Shown here piece after piece: positions 23,001 to 40,568 of a stretch of 64,000 nucleotides of DNA. The stretch is from Ciona intestinalis (taxonomy: Eukaryota; Chordata; Ascidiacea; Phlebobranchia; Cionidae): assembly GCF_000224145.3 (NCBI RefSeq), contig NC_020176.2, positions 4,687,825-4,751,824 on the forward strand, given 5' to 3'. Both the position numbers and the translations under genes were made by a program. Position 1 is the stretch's first letter. Each line of letters starts with the position of its first letter. Under the pieces are notes generated by a model. The model ran no database searches. It was given only the letters and a program-made list of their open reading frames with translations, and was not told the origin of the DNA.

Positions 23001-26000
23001 ATGTACAGGCCACGGTTCGCTCTTGAGTGGCGATAGTTTGACGCAAATCCATAAAACATTAATTGGAATGAAGGTGGGCACTTTCCATACCGAACACTGT
23101 AAATCTTCGTCATCAAGCTATCAAACACAATATGATCTTTGCTGCAAAAGTAAAGCGGAAGCTCAAATAAGTTCTTCACGTACTCGGACATTATTGAGAA
23201 AGCCAACACATCTCTAGGCAGCAGTGGAAACCTAAACCAAGCCATGTCGTCAGCATTAAGTTCATGTGGCTGGATGTCTATATGTTGAAAGAATCGATAT
23301 TTTGCAGCACCAGTTGTTGTGCTTGACCTAATGTAAATGTTCATGGGCCGTGAACTTTGGCACAGAGAGTAGAACAAAGTGGACGAGTTGGTGCAGTCAG
23401 TGTTTGTAAAACCTGTAAAATAAAGTCCAATAATAACTTGCACTATTCTATTCTACATAGGTGAGGTTCTACATTGTAACATGCCCTGAAGTTCCACACT
23501 TACAGTGTAACATGCACCTGTATTACATACTGGTGAGATCCTACAGTATGACAGACACTTTGACTTAAGATTAAAGCCAGAGTTGGCCCATTACTCCATG
23601 TTCTTTGTTGTACATAATCTTTAGTAAATTATACTAACTTTTTAATTGCTATGTAGCGGTTTATTAGAGAAAATTAAAAATAAGAACTGAACAAGTTTTA
23701 AAGGGCAAACAAGGAGCGCGAAATGCATGAATAAACACAGCCAATCCAGTGTGAACACAAACAAGGGGACGATAGAAATTACGATACGTGCTACCACCAG
23801 GTGGCTCGTCACAGCAATTTGACTTTTACCCCAAGTGCTGTGTCAATGGACGAAATCTGCCCCAAATTCTAGGACCTCACCCACATAAAATATAACTTAC
23901 ATCCTCGACTTTGCAGGACAACACAGTCACCACCACCCACAGGGAATCCTGGACACCAAGATCCTCCATCTCCACCAAACCCCCACCTACTCCCATCCCT
24001 CCATGCCCAGGAACCCTGGAAGGGATTAATTTAGTACACGGCTGTTGGGACAGTATTAATACAGTGTTCGAATTTGTATTTTAAATAAATTTTACTTAAT
24101 ATTCTGGTGTATTTGTTGGATTTATAAAAGAGTGTTCTGTTTCATACACCTCATGCCCGCTTACGAGTTACCAAGTATGTAACTTTTTGTCAAGAATTTG
24201 GACAACCCATTAGTGACCACTGGGTTGGAGCAATTGTCGTTAAGTGTCTTGCCCAAAGACACATACACACACAATGGTAGCAGCGAAGAGCCTTGAACAC
24301 ATTACCTCTGGGTTATAGACAGACGTACTAACCAACTCTGCTACGGCGCCAGACTAGGTTAAATATTTAATGTTATCTGAATCCTACCTGATTTCTCTTT
24401 GCTCCGACCAGAAGTGGTAAACAGCTCAGCCTTTGAATGAATTTCATCTCATCTTGCGACCTAATGATGGCCAAGCCATCGCTCCCACAATAAGTAGCAG
24501 CACCAGCATATGCATTGTAGCTGTGTGTGGATATCGATAAACATTTGTTTTTGAAGCTGAAAGTCAAGTTTCGTGATTCTGAACAACTGACCAACGCAGT
24601 AGGATCTGTAGACAATTATTCATTGTTTATGTAACAATGCAAGTGCGATGAGACAAAACTATAAATGGCTAGCGCTCTGGTTCTAAATACACAGGAAATA
24701 TTATATAATAGGTTCCAATCCAAGAAAATATAAATGACCAAACCAACCAAAAGTCATGTCTGCTTATTCCCACACTGCAATAGCTTCAGCAACTCGACTG
24801 TGGGCATAGGAGTGGCAACCATGGATAAGTCACTCAAGTTCCCACTCACGAGAATATAAATGACCAAACCAACCAAAAGTCATGTCTGATTATCCACACA
24901 CTGCAATAGTTTCAGCAGCTCGACTGTGGGCATGAGAGTGGCAACCATTGATAAGTCACTCAAGTTCCCACCCACGAGAATATAAATGACTAAACCAACC
25001 AAAAGTCATGCCTGCTTATCCACACACTGCAATAGCTTCAGTAGCTCGACTGTGGGCATGAGTAGTGGCAACCATTGATAAGTCACTCAAGTTCCCACCC
25101 ACGAGAATATAAATGACTAAACCAACCAAAAGTCATGCCTGCTTATCCACACACTGCAATAGCTTCAGTAGCTCGACTGTGGGCATGTTATAAATATACC
25201 AACCTTGGCATTTCGAATGATGGCAAAACTCCCATTCATTCTCACCCACATAACACCATGGCATCTCCTTTAGATCTGGGTTAGAACATTTGTCTCCCAT
25301 TTCCCTGAGTTGTTAATAATTGAGCATGAAGTTAAATAACACAACAAATATTTCATTTCTTTAAATACAATATTAAATATACGAGTTATATGAAAAAATT
25401 GAGTATTTGATGATTATAACATGTTGTGCTGAAGAATAAAAATATTTTACCCCACAGGACTACATACATTCAATACGAAATACCTTACGCTGACGTTATA
25501 ACTGGTGACGTCACTGCTTCTCCATAATCGACATTTCTTCCCAGTTATCGAATGTCGTAGTTCACCGTCATAATACTGTGAACATCGGTGCACGCATCTA
25601 TTTGTGTCGTCATAGAACTCATCGAAAACAGTGGCTGCTGATAATAAAAATTAATATTTTTTACATCGCCCAGGGGAATTCCTAGGTAAGAATCCCCGGC
25701 ATATGGGAAATTCCCGATATAAACACCGTACACGTGGCATAAGATAAGTCTTTTTTTATCTTGCAAGGTTTAGTAAGATTATATTAATAATCAAAATACG
25801 CGGAAGTTAACGGTAAATCCAGAGTTGTTACAATTTAATATTAAACATTGAAACGCATATTCGCTTATAGCGTCTGTTAAAATACGTAGATTTTACACCT
25901 TAACCTAGATACATAGGCTTACATTAGCAAACCTGTGTTATAAAAACTACCCTTGCCCCGTCACGCGAGGGTAAATACGTTACATCCATTCATACACATT

Positions 26001-26097
26001 TACAATATTACATGGACGCAATACAATACGAACACACCAGTTTACCTGCTTTTGAAATAGCAAAGAGCACGAGAACGACAACCCGCACAGTCAGCAT
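14067..26097 (-). CDS. Secreted mosaic serine protease: kringle, C-type lectin, three CUB domains, trypsin domain (1252 residues)
   Basis: Thirteen exons sum in phase to 3759 nt: 26097..26046, 25637..25484, 25304..25204, 24605..24388, 24015..23901, 23412..22323, 20897..20326, 19789..19370, 17908..17551, 15897..15730, 15419..15207, 14738..14638 and 14263..14067. Domains by approximate residue: signal peptide 1-17 ([17 protein letters not shown]); kringle 32-100 ([30 protein letters not shown]); C-type lectin 103-232 ([15 protein letters not shown]); CUB1 395-538; CUB2 726-850 ([16 protein letters not shown]); CUB3 855-968 ([16 protein letters not shown]); peptidase S1 from DRIVGGSE at about 995. 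The catalytic triad is intact: LTAAHC, NDIAL and GDSGGP. The residue six before the catalytic serine is Asp, which predicts trypsin-like cleavage after Arg/Lys. An ECGV cysteine before IVGG could tether the light chain. Two regions, about 233-394 and 545-725, are unrecognised and share a YFCSK motif. The complement/coagulation-like layout suggests an immune or extracellular proteolytic role (inference). The acceptor of the second exon may be three bases further in. Confidence 0.9.
15600..15695. repeat. SINE-like dispersed element fragment
   Basis: AAACGGGCACGAGGTGTATGAAACAGAAGCACG and the ACGACTGTCGTTGCCCCAACATGCGA block match the reverse strand of the window-wide element. The fragment lies in a protease intron. 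Confidence 0.5.
15918..17460. repeat. Tandem satellite, 31-bp unit, about 50 copies, intronic
   Basis: The unit is TGTATTCATACACCTCATGC followed by TCACTGTCGAG, repeated at 31-bp spacing across the whole intron between protease exons 17551 and 15897. The plus strand has no stop codon in any frame. Because 31 is not a multiple of three, all three frames encode the same 31-residue repeat and give ORFs of 433-583 codons. These are not genes: they are antisense to the protease intron and have no conserved start. The unit is the same core as the 72-bp arrays, without the TTATAAC...CAGACACACATG half. Confidence 0.95.
18020..19190. repeat. Tandem array, 87-bp unit containing a perfect 18-bp palindrome, intronic
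   Basis: Units run GTTGGGGTAGAATCTCACAT, TTTCGACTTTGGCAAAAAAT, then CATGATACCGGTATCATG, a perfect palindrome. Spacing between palindromes is 86-87 bp, with an occasional 122-bp unit that gains an extra GACTTTGG...GAGTTTTC segment. There are about 12 copies, in the intron between protease exons 19370 and 17908. Confidence 0.93.
20000..20165. repeat. SINE-like dispersed element fragments
   Basis: TGTTTCATACACCTCCTGC and a second CACTTTGTGCCTGCTAACAAGTTACC copy lie in the protease intron just downstream of exon 19789. Confidence 0.5.
20940..21110. repeat. SINE-like dispersed element fragments
   Basis: Tandem partial copies (GTTTCATACAGTTTATG..., CTCGCATGGCGGGGCAACAACAGTCATTATAACAC, TGTTTCATAAACC) lie directly upstream, on the minus strand, of protease exon 20897. 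Confidence 0.5.
21111..22322. other. Long protease intron, no exon found
   Basis: The flanking exons 22323 and 20897 join in phase (codon AA+G) into an uninterrupted reading, so no exon is required here. The intron contains a short 72-bp-family remnant (21450-21520), a pyrimidine/C-rich CCACCC stretch (21830-21930) and a MITE fragment at 22090-22230. The plus-strand 141-codon ORF at 21683-22108 has no recognisable features. Confidence 0.5.
22090..22230. repeat. MITE fragment
   Basis: The fragment has a GTAGGGTGGGTCACCTTTAGCACATAATG end, a central GAGAATAAGTTTTTAAATTC block and a GGGACGAGAAAATAGAATGAAAA block, matching the recurrent MITE. Confidence 0.5.
24125..24355 (-). repeat. tRNA-derived SINE, near-complete copy
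   Basis: Read on the minus strand, the element begins GGCGCCGTAGCAGAGTTGG, a tRNA-like head with an A-box. A B-box-like GTGTTCAAGGCTC follows about 50 bp later, then the conserved block equivalent to TTAAGTGTCTTGCCCAAAGACACA on the plus strand. The tail includes the GAGTTACC / TTTCATACACCTCATGCCCGC block. The internal pol III boxes identify a tRNA-derived SINE. It lies in the protease intron between exons 24388 and 24015. Confidence 0.75.
24725..25195. repeat. Tandem array, about 126-bp unit, 3.7 copies, intronic
   Basis: Successive ATATAAATGACCAAACCAAC starts lie at about 24729, 24854, 24980 and 25107. Each unit includes CACACTGCAATAGCTTCAGC and CTCGACTGTGGGCATGAG. The last unit ends just before the kringle exon at 25204. 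Confidence 0.9.
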
Positions 26098-27385
26098 GTT
26101 CTAGTCAATGAACTTGGATTATTCCGACACCGAGAATCGAAACCTTGAAATTTCCTCGGGCGCCAAAATTCAGGAAATTATTATTGGAGATATGCCGGTT
26201 TAGTTCTTGTGACGTCATAAAAAGGCTTCGGGTGCTTTATTTGTTACGTCGATGATTTTTAACTTGTGGAATCCAGCAACATAAGACAATATAGTACTAT
26301 GAAGTAAGATGGAATAATGTTAGCACATAAATCGTATATTTTCTAACAGTGTTTTTACCAATTAACAATGCTGTTTTTCAGTGATATAATTCTGTATAAA
26401 TATAGTAGGGTGGGGAAAGATGGGACACATTTTCATTCTATTTTTCTCGTCCCGTTTGGTAGGAAACAAAGAAAAAAAAGGATTGAAAGCATCCAACTTA
26501 CCCCAACCTACTATACGTCAATCACAATGGTTAAGTTATTGTTTAAGTTTAATTTATATGCTTACGGTGCAAAGTTATTATTACGGAATAAAGATGACGC
26601 CGCTGACGTCACATACGCGTAAGTGACGTCACATAAGATAAAGCGCGTTATACGCGAGAGCCAAAAACACGATCCGTATAAAATGATTTTGTGGCTTCAT
26701 GCTAGTCAAATATTTGTTTGCAATTAACTGACATACATTAGTTTTAATTGCTTAACTTACGACTTGTACTTTGGCTTGGTCACGACTAAAGTATTAAATA
26801 ATCGAATTACAAAGGATTCTCGTGATTTAAATCTCTAACTGGACCTCAAGAAACACATTACTTGCACGCGTCAGACTTAATCGCCCGCGGGCTGGAATGG
26901 AGTTTGTGCTGAAGTGTTTTCGCCTTCGTAGAAGCCACGATCTGTGGCGTAACGAACGAACGGTGTGTTGTGGTTTAGACCAAGGTTTATACCAAGGTTT
27001 AGACGGTTACAAGTTGGTAGTTCAGCTGAGATGAGAGGATTTGGTTTTGCAACTTTGTTTTGTGTTTTGGGTCATATAACAGGTTAAAATGAAATAAACA
27101 AAGGACGGGCTGTGAATGTAAAAGGAAAGTCCCATGTGAAAAAAGCTGCAAATCAATATGTGAACGGTTACTTGCAAATACAGGCTTAAGGTGCATGATG
27201 GACCCACTGTGTATGGTGCCTAAATAGTGGCTTATTGGATTTTTTTATTAGTATTGGATAATGTTAGAACCAAACACCCAACCGAAGAACCACACACTCT
27301 TTGCTGGTTGTTTATAACAACTGTGTTGTTAATCATGCTGTATTATTATTAGATTAGATGTCACTTTATAAGTAGGGGTTTAAAC
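26098..27385. other. Intergenic region between divergent genes
   Basis: This is the shared upstream region of the minus-strand protease and the plus-strand orphan gene. It holds MITE fragments (26297-26350 and 26398-26510). A GC-richer tract at 26870-26970 contains a short open frame starting at ATGGAGTTTGTGCTGAAG, which could be an untranslated or alternative upstream exon, but I cannot support it. The TGACGTCA-like sites near 26595-26635 might be promoter elements. Confidence 0.35.
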
Positions 27386-27769
27386 ATGGAAAAGAGCAGC
27401 CGTATTGCTGTTATCTTTGTGGAGACTAAGACTGTTACAAGCCCAAGCGCAAAGAAACGGCTTGTGGTAAATTGTCAGGACAAGTTTCATGATTCCAAGC
27501 GAAACAACAACCAGCCAACCGCTGCTTTGCGAAGAAAAACTAAACCGCCAGACGGCGCTAAAAGCAATACGTGGCCACGTAAAAAAATGTCTGCAGATAA
27601 GACGAACCAGGAGTTATTGGACGCAGAAGAAATGATGCGACAATACAGGAAGACTACGGCCAAATACAGAACAATACTTCAAGATATTTTTAACGAAACT
27701 CGACGTCAGATGCAGGAATTAACATTCGGACTTCGGGTGTCGATGGCGAAAAATGGGTACGCGAAATGA
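27386..27769 (+). CDS. Orphan basic coiled-coil protein, 127 residues, single exon
   Basis: The start lies in a good Kozak context (AAACATGG). The N-terminal two thirds are basic and low in hydrophobics (AKKRLVVN, AALRRKTKPPD, WPRKKMSAD). The last 55 residues look like an amphipathic helix or coiled coil (LLDAEEMMRQYRKTTAKYRT, then DIFNETRRQMQEL). There is no signal peptide, transmembrane segment or zinc motif. An AATAAA lies about 90 bp after the stop, near 27858. Composition and lack of repeats suggest a real gene, but I recognise no family, and function is unknown. It could also be the last exon of a longer spliced gene. Confidence 0.55.
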   Translation: MEKSSRIAVIFVETKTVTSPSAKKRLVVNCQDKFHDSKRNNNQPTAALRRKTKPPDGAKSNTWPRKKMSADKTNQELLDAEEMMRQYRKTTAKYRTILQDIFNETRRQMQELTFGLRVSMAKNGYAK

Positions 27770-27934
27770 ATATAGTAGGTTGGGGTAAGAATACGATAAC
27801 AGTAACGATCTTACACCACAGTACTATTTATTAGAACAGTGATTATTACGTAGACAATAAATGACGTAAAGATGACATCATAAAGACCCAGCAACGCCAA
27901 CATTGCAAGGATGCATTTGTTCCTATTTATTAAA

Positions 27935-28290
27935 CTGTTATGAGTGTTACGTACTTTATCCTCGCGTGGCGACCGGGAAATGACAAACATGGGTGTTCTG
28001 TTTCATACACCTCGTCCTAGCCTACGAGTTACGATATATGTAACTTTGTTGGTGATTGTTTTTGGGGGGATTTCTTTCGGGTTAATTTCTTAGCCGTGTT
28101 TTATGATTGACGATATATTTGCCAACCCTTGGTTAGCACGCAATCCTGTAACCCAGAGATAATGGGTTCAAGGCTCTTCCCCGCTCTTATTGTGGGCGTA
28201 CGTGTTCTTGGGCGAGATACTTAGGGGCATTTTACCAACCCAGCGGTCACTAATGGATTGTCTAAATTATCTGAGTTATAAACTTACAAT
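27935..28290 (+). repeat. SINE-like elements, one with tRNA-like head on the plus strand
   Basis: Positions 27935-28060 hold the CCTCGCGTGGCGACCGGG / GTTTCATACACCTCG / GAGTTACG block. Positions 28130-28280 read CCTGTAACCCAGAGATAATGGGTTCAAGGCTC, a B-box region in forward orientation, followed by degraded core sequence up to CCAGCGGTCACTAATGGATTGTC. Confidence 0.6.
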
Positions 28291-30403
28291 TCTGACTCAT
28301 ATTAACTTATTTGTATATCCACGTTTGTTACAAATCTACCCAATTTCCAGTAATAAAAGTATTACAAATTACATTATAGTGCTTTGTGGATCCCTTTTGC
28401 GTTTAACGTATAATACAATAATTCATTGGAAAAAAATAAAACGTCTGAAATGTATTCTTGCTTTAGTGACGTCACCAGCTCACGGTACCTATGACGTGAC
28501 CAGAAATCATGACGTCACAAGAAACCATATCAGTGACTTTTGATAAAGAAAACACAAGTTTACATAAAATAGGGCTTTATTAACGCAAGGTGCAGCTCAG
28601 CCATATTGACCAATATTTGTTGCAGTGATTTCATTTTAACAAGGATCAATATCTTAATTTAGCTGAGGCTGCAACAATGGAAAGCAATCAAAGTAAAGGC
28701 TGAAAGGACAATTAGGGATGCACGGGACAACAATAACGTTCTGTGACGTAATAGAACCATGGATTTAATTGTTGCAGCGGTTAGAACTATACTTTGTGGG
28801 GATTCTACAGTTGGTGGTTTGCATGCATAGGCGCCAAACCTGGGGTGGCAGGGTAGGCAGGTCATCCCTGAAATTATCTATATTATTCAGTAAACAAAAT
28901 GTTTTACAGGTCATGGGGCACAAGGATTACCGCCTCCCCTGGAATATATAAAGTTTGGCGCCCATGCATTCATGTATTACGTCAAAATAAACGATATTGC
29001 AAAAAAAACGAACTATATTTGCACCACATTAACTTAAACGAGCGAACTAGACATAAATATATACACAGCTAACGGTAGTATATGGGGGTATGGGGGTTAT
29101 GTACAAATATACATATTCGGTTGTAATGATAGGTTAATATGGTTTATCAATGTGTGGCCAGTTTGTGGCTAAGGGGTACAAGGTGTTTATAGCAGCCCAC
29201 AAGACACAGAGCTAATGGCCTGGTTTATTTTATATAATGGTTATAAAGCGGTGAATAAAATAACAGAGTAAATATGTTAAAAAAAGGGTTATTTTATTGA
29301 TGGAGCGGGGGCCATGGGTGTTGAGTGTCTATGAAAGGGTCATTAGCAAAAAGTTGAAATACGTTGGGGTTAAAAGCATGAAGGGGTGTTTTAAACTACC
29401 CTGGTCCCTGTAAAGTCAAAGTACGTTCTGTGCGAAGTAGAACTGATTATATAAACTATGTATCACTTTATCACTTGGGTTATATAAATGGAACAAGAAT
29501 AAAATGAACACATGAAGTATTTGTGCAAAGATAAAAGTTGCAGGTTGACCACCACCACCAATGTATATTGTCTTCACCTGGAACATATATGGAACATATT
29601 AATTACTATTATGATAAAATAGGCTCCTAACATATGTATGCAAGGTATGCATGCATCCCCCTGAAATACTATGTGAACAATGTGGTTACAGTCAAGGAGA
29701 ATTTGTCAAACTGCATAAATTGAAAATCATCTAATAACAGAGGATAAAACATGGGTATGCAATGCATGCCCTGGAAAAAACTTGTGCTACTAATTGCTAG
29801 TAACTGTCAGTCTGGTATTCATAAACCTTTTCCTAATTGCTTATGCTTATATCTTAATATGTCAAAACGCCTTCAATAGTAATTCTCAAGCCTTTATAAA
29901 TTGCAAACCTTTCTTAATTCACAAGAGGATTGGTAAAGCTGACAGGACAACTTATACCAAGTAGCTCCCTTGAGGTTTAATTAAACCAAGGTTGACAACA
30001 ACTTACTAAACATACTGAAAGACACAGTTGTCTACCAGTACAAAACTCTAGACCAAACATCTAGGTTTCTGACAAATCTAGGACCTCACCCATATAGAAC
30101 AATAATTATATGTGTTAGAATATTATATATATATGTTGGGGTAATAGGTCAACGGTGCTCCACATCCCAAATCACTGACATGCATTTTAAAACTCTTTGA
30201 TTTCCAACAAACTGTACATTTATACCTAATGGAAACATTTCTTTAGCTTTGCCAACCCAGTTTTCATTCTAATTCAAGCTTAAATTTCTTCCATAAATTA
30301 ATTCTGCTTTAAAACCTGACCCATATAGAATAGAACCAAAATTCTGGGCCAATATTAGTAACAATTCATATTAAAAAAGGACAGCAGAGAAACCAATGAA
30401 CAC
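28291..30403. other. Probable long 3' UTR of TMEM184 gene and spacer
   Basis: No exon could be supported. On the minus strand AATAAA-type signals occur near 29293 and near 28573, either of which could end the TMEM184 transcript whose stop is at 30404. A block at 28795-28950 contains GCGCCAAACCTGGGGTGGCA, which recurs near 33150 and is a dispersed repeat. Confidence 0.4.
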
Positions 30404-38395
<7,992 letters not shown>

Positions 38396-38524
38396 TTCAC
38401 CGCAGAATATTAAGCTTTGTTGGATATTCGTTTATACAGAAATATATTGGTAACTTAACCTTGTACCTAAAGTATAAATCATATATTATATATATATATA
38501 TATAGTGTTGGGTGCTGGTGAAGA

Positions 38525-38625
38525 ATCCTCCCCCACCTTATTTGCTAACCACTAACCACTAACCCCCTAACCACCAACCTCTATTACTTTCCACCAGCCT
38601 ATTCTGCTATGTACCGGAGAATTCT
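38525..38625. repeat. Half copy of the CCTTATTTGCTAACCACTAACC repeat
   Basis: TCCTCCCCCACCTTATTTGC is followed by CTAACCACTAACC runs, upstream of TMEM184. It matches the 11.93-kb and 40.07-kb elements. Confidence 0.6.
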
Positions 38626-39093
38626 TTACTAGTGCCTGTTGTTTATATAACTTGTCTCAATAACCTTAAAACAGTAATTTTTAATGTTACACCATTTAAT
38701 TTTTACATTTTTTAAACAACAACGTCAAAACGACAGCCAATAAAACACGCTACGAACAAAACGTTATGATAAAGAGCTACACAACAAATCACATATAATA
38801 GCAGTCAATATGCCACATATAACAACCATTTATGTTTAGAGGAAATACGAACACACCTAATTAAACAACTGAAACTCACAATTAGTTTTGGCAAAGTAAA
38901 AGTTTCGTCACGCTTTAGTAACTTTGACCATAGATACCTAAACATATAGATACGAAACTGGCGAAAAAGTTTAGACAGGTCACGCTTCAGTGAATCCGTG
39001 CTAATTCCGATTTCATAATAGCGTTGAATTGCAGTCTTATGCAGATTTCGACAGTTTGTTGCAAAACAGACGTACAAATACAGTATTATAAAA
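38626..39093. other. Spacer upstream of TMEM184
   Basis: The likely promoter and 5' UTR region of TMEM184 (minus strand) on one side and of the THAP fragment on the other. A minus-strand frame at 38805-39077 has no recognisable motif. Confidence 0.3.
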
Positions 39094-39478
39094 ATGTCGC
39101 ACTGCTGTATTCGTGGTTGCTCTTATAAGTGTAGGAGCAACATTTCCAAACGTCCCTATTTAAAATGTTGGGAGCCGACCTGGCCAAGCATGTAGAGAAG
39201 GCACCGTAAAGAACTGGCAGTACATTTTGTCTTATCGGAACCCTGATCCCGCAAAAGGAGAAAGATATGTTTCACAGAGAAAGGTGCGTTACTGTTATTT
39301 ATGACTAATAAGTATATACAAAACTTGTTTTAGGATTTATTTTTGTATATTGTATGACTGACAACTTATTTATTAATGTATGGATTTAAAATCGTAGTTG
39401 TACAACTATTTGTACAGCCCATCTATCTGTGAGGCACATTTTAAGACATCAATGTACAGTCTACATGTAAATAATTAA
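39094..39478 (+). pseudogene. Degenerate THAP-domain (C2CH zinc finger) gene fragment
   Basis: A start at 39094 reads MSHCCIRGCSYKCRSN, with the Cys-x3-Cys opening of a THAP domain. One frame over, FPNVP follows, like the THAP FxFP element, but with a stop. Then comes VKNWQYILSYRNPD, with the conserved Trp. After a plausible intron (AAG|GTGCGT to ATCGTAG|TTG at about 39284-39399) the frame gives SPSICEAHF, matching the C-x2-H-F signature. At least one frameshift and one stop break it. THAP domains bind DNA and are often transposase-derived (P element). The fragment ends a few bases before the N gap, so a rearranged or misassembled copy is possible. Confidence 0.5.
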
Positions 39479-39481
39479 ATT

Positions 39482-39981
39482 NNNNNNNNNNNNNNNNNNN
39501 NNNNNNNNNNNNNNNNNNNNNNNNNNNNNNNNNNNNNNNNNNNNNNNNNNNNNNNNNNNNNNNNNNNNNNNNNNNNNNNNNNNNNNNNNNNNNNNNNNNN
39601 NNNNNNNNNNNNNNNNNNNNNNNNNNNNNNNNNNNNNNNNNNNNNNNNNNNNNNNNNNNNNNNNNNNNNNNNNNNNNNNNNNNNNNNNNNNNNNNNNNNN
39701 NNNNNNNNNNNNNNNNNNNNNNNNNNNNNNNNNNNNNNNNNNNNNNNNNNNNNNNNNNNNNNNNNNNNNNNNNNNNNNNNNNNNNNNNNNNNNNNNNNNN
39801 NNNNNNNNNNNNNNNNNNNNNNNNNNNNNNNNNNNNNNNNNNNNNNNNNNNNNNNNNNNNNNNNNNNNNNNNNNNNNNNNNNNNNNNNNNNNNNNNNNNN
39901 NNNNNNNNNNNNNNNNNNNNNNNNNNNNNNNNNNNNNNNNNNNNNNNNNNNNNNNNNNNNNNNNNNNNNNNNNNNNNNNNN
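39482..39981. other. Assembly gap (500 N)
   Basis: Exactly 500 N, the same placeholder size as the gap at 13060-13559. The sequence right after it is a second copy of the ligase 5' region. Confidence 0.99.
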
Positions 39982-40069
39982 TATTTGTCAAATTACAAAA
40001 ACGCTATCGGTACCGGTATATATTAAAGCTACAGTAAAATATTAATTGTTTTGGGTGCTAGTGAAGAAT

Positions 40070-40190
40070 CTCCCCCCCCCCCCCTTATTTGCTAACCACT
40101 AACCCTAGGTTAGGGGGTTAGGTGTTGATGGTTAGGGGGTTAGTGGTTATAGGGGTTAGTGGTTTACAAATAAGGTGGGGGGAATATAAG
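40070..40190. repeat. G-rich/C-rich inverted repeat with TTAGGG-like runs, second copy
   Basis: Near-identical to 11925-12060, in the same intronic position next to the duplicated ligase exon 2, so it was copied along with it. Confidence 0.7.
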
Positions 40191-40203
40191 TTTTGAACAT
40201 TAC

Positions 40204-40568
40204 CTTTTGAGTACAAATTGTTGACTGGTACGATGGTGCATCCGCATAAAGCGAGGGCCAATACAAGAATTTTCTGTTGGCATGAGTTAGGACATAATAC
40301 ACCAACGATGTCGTTTCGCTTGATCCCCTCTTTGTATAACGCGTTTGCGCACTTTAGCGCCGCCTTACGGATTCTATTAAACGAGTATTTTTCGCCGCCG
40401 TTGCTAACATCAATCTGCGAATCATAAGCATTACAACTTGCTATATAATGTATATTAACAACTTACCCAAGCTACACGGTCTCCGTGTACTTTAATTGCA
40501 TCTATAACGAGCCTACCTAATGGTACTTTTGGTATGACAATGTCGGGGTACAAACTTATTGGTCTCAT
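40204..40568 (-). pseudogene. Second copy of acyl-CoA ligase exons 1-2 (truncated or misassembled)
   Basis: Exon 1 copy 40568..40467 (102 nt) and exon 2 copy 40414..40204 (211 nt) keep the start codon, both splice sites and phase of the ligase at 12436..12072. I see only a handful of differences. Most are synonymous; one changes Ser to Gly in the stretch SNSGEKYS. Homology covers about 39982-40597, from the gap edge to just upstream of the start codon. The other ten exons are absent here. Either the rest lies in the gap, or this is a partial duplication, or two haplotype contigs of one locus were both placed. Confidence 0.85.

Noticed and set aside
24290..24355. Possible tRNA gene
   Set aside because: A- and B-box-like motifs are present, but there is no complete cloverleaf, and the sequence continues into a repeat core. 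It is a SINE head, not a tRNA.
26890..26960. Short plus-strand frame starting ATGGAGTTTGTGCTGAAG as a possible first exon of the 27.4-kb gene
   Set aside because: There is no matching acceptor and no family evidence; the 27386 start is self-sufficient.
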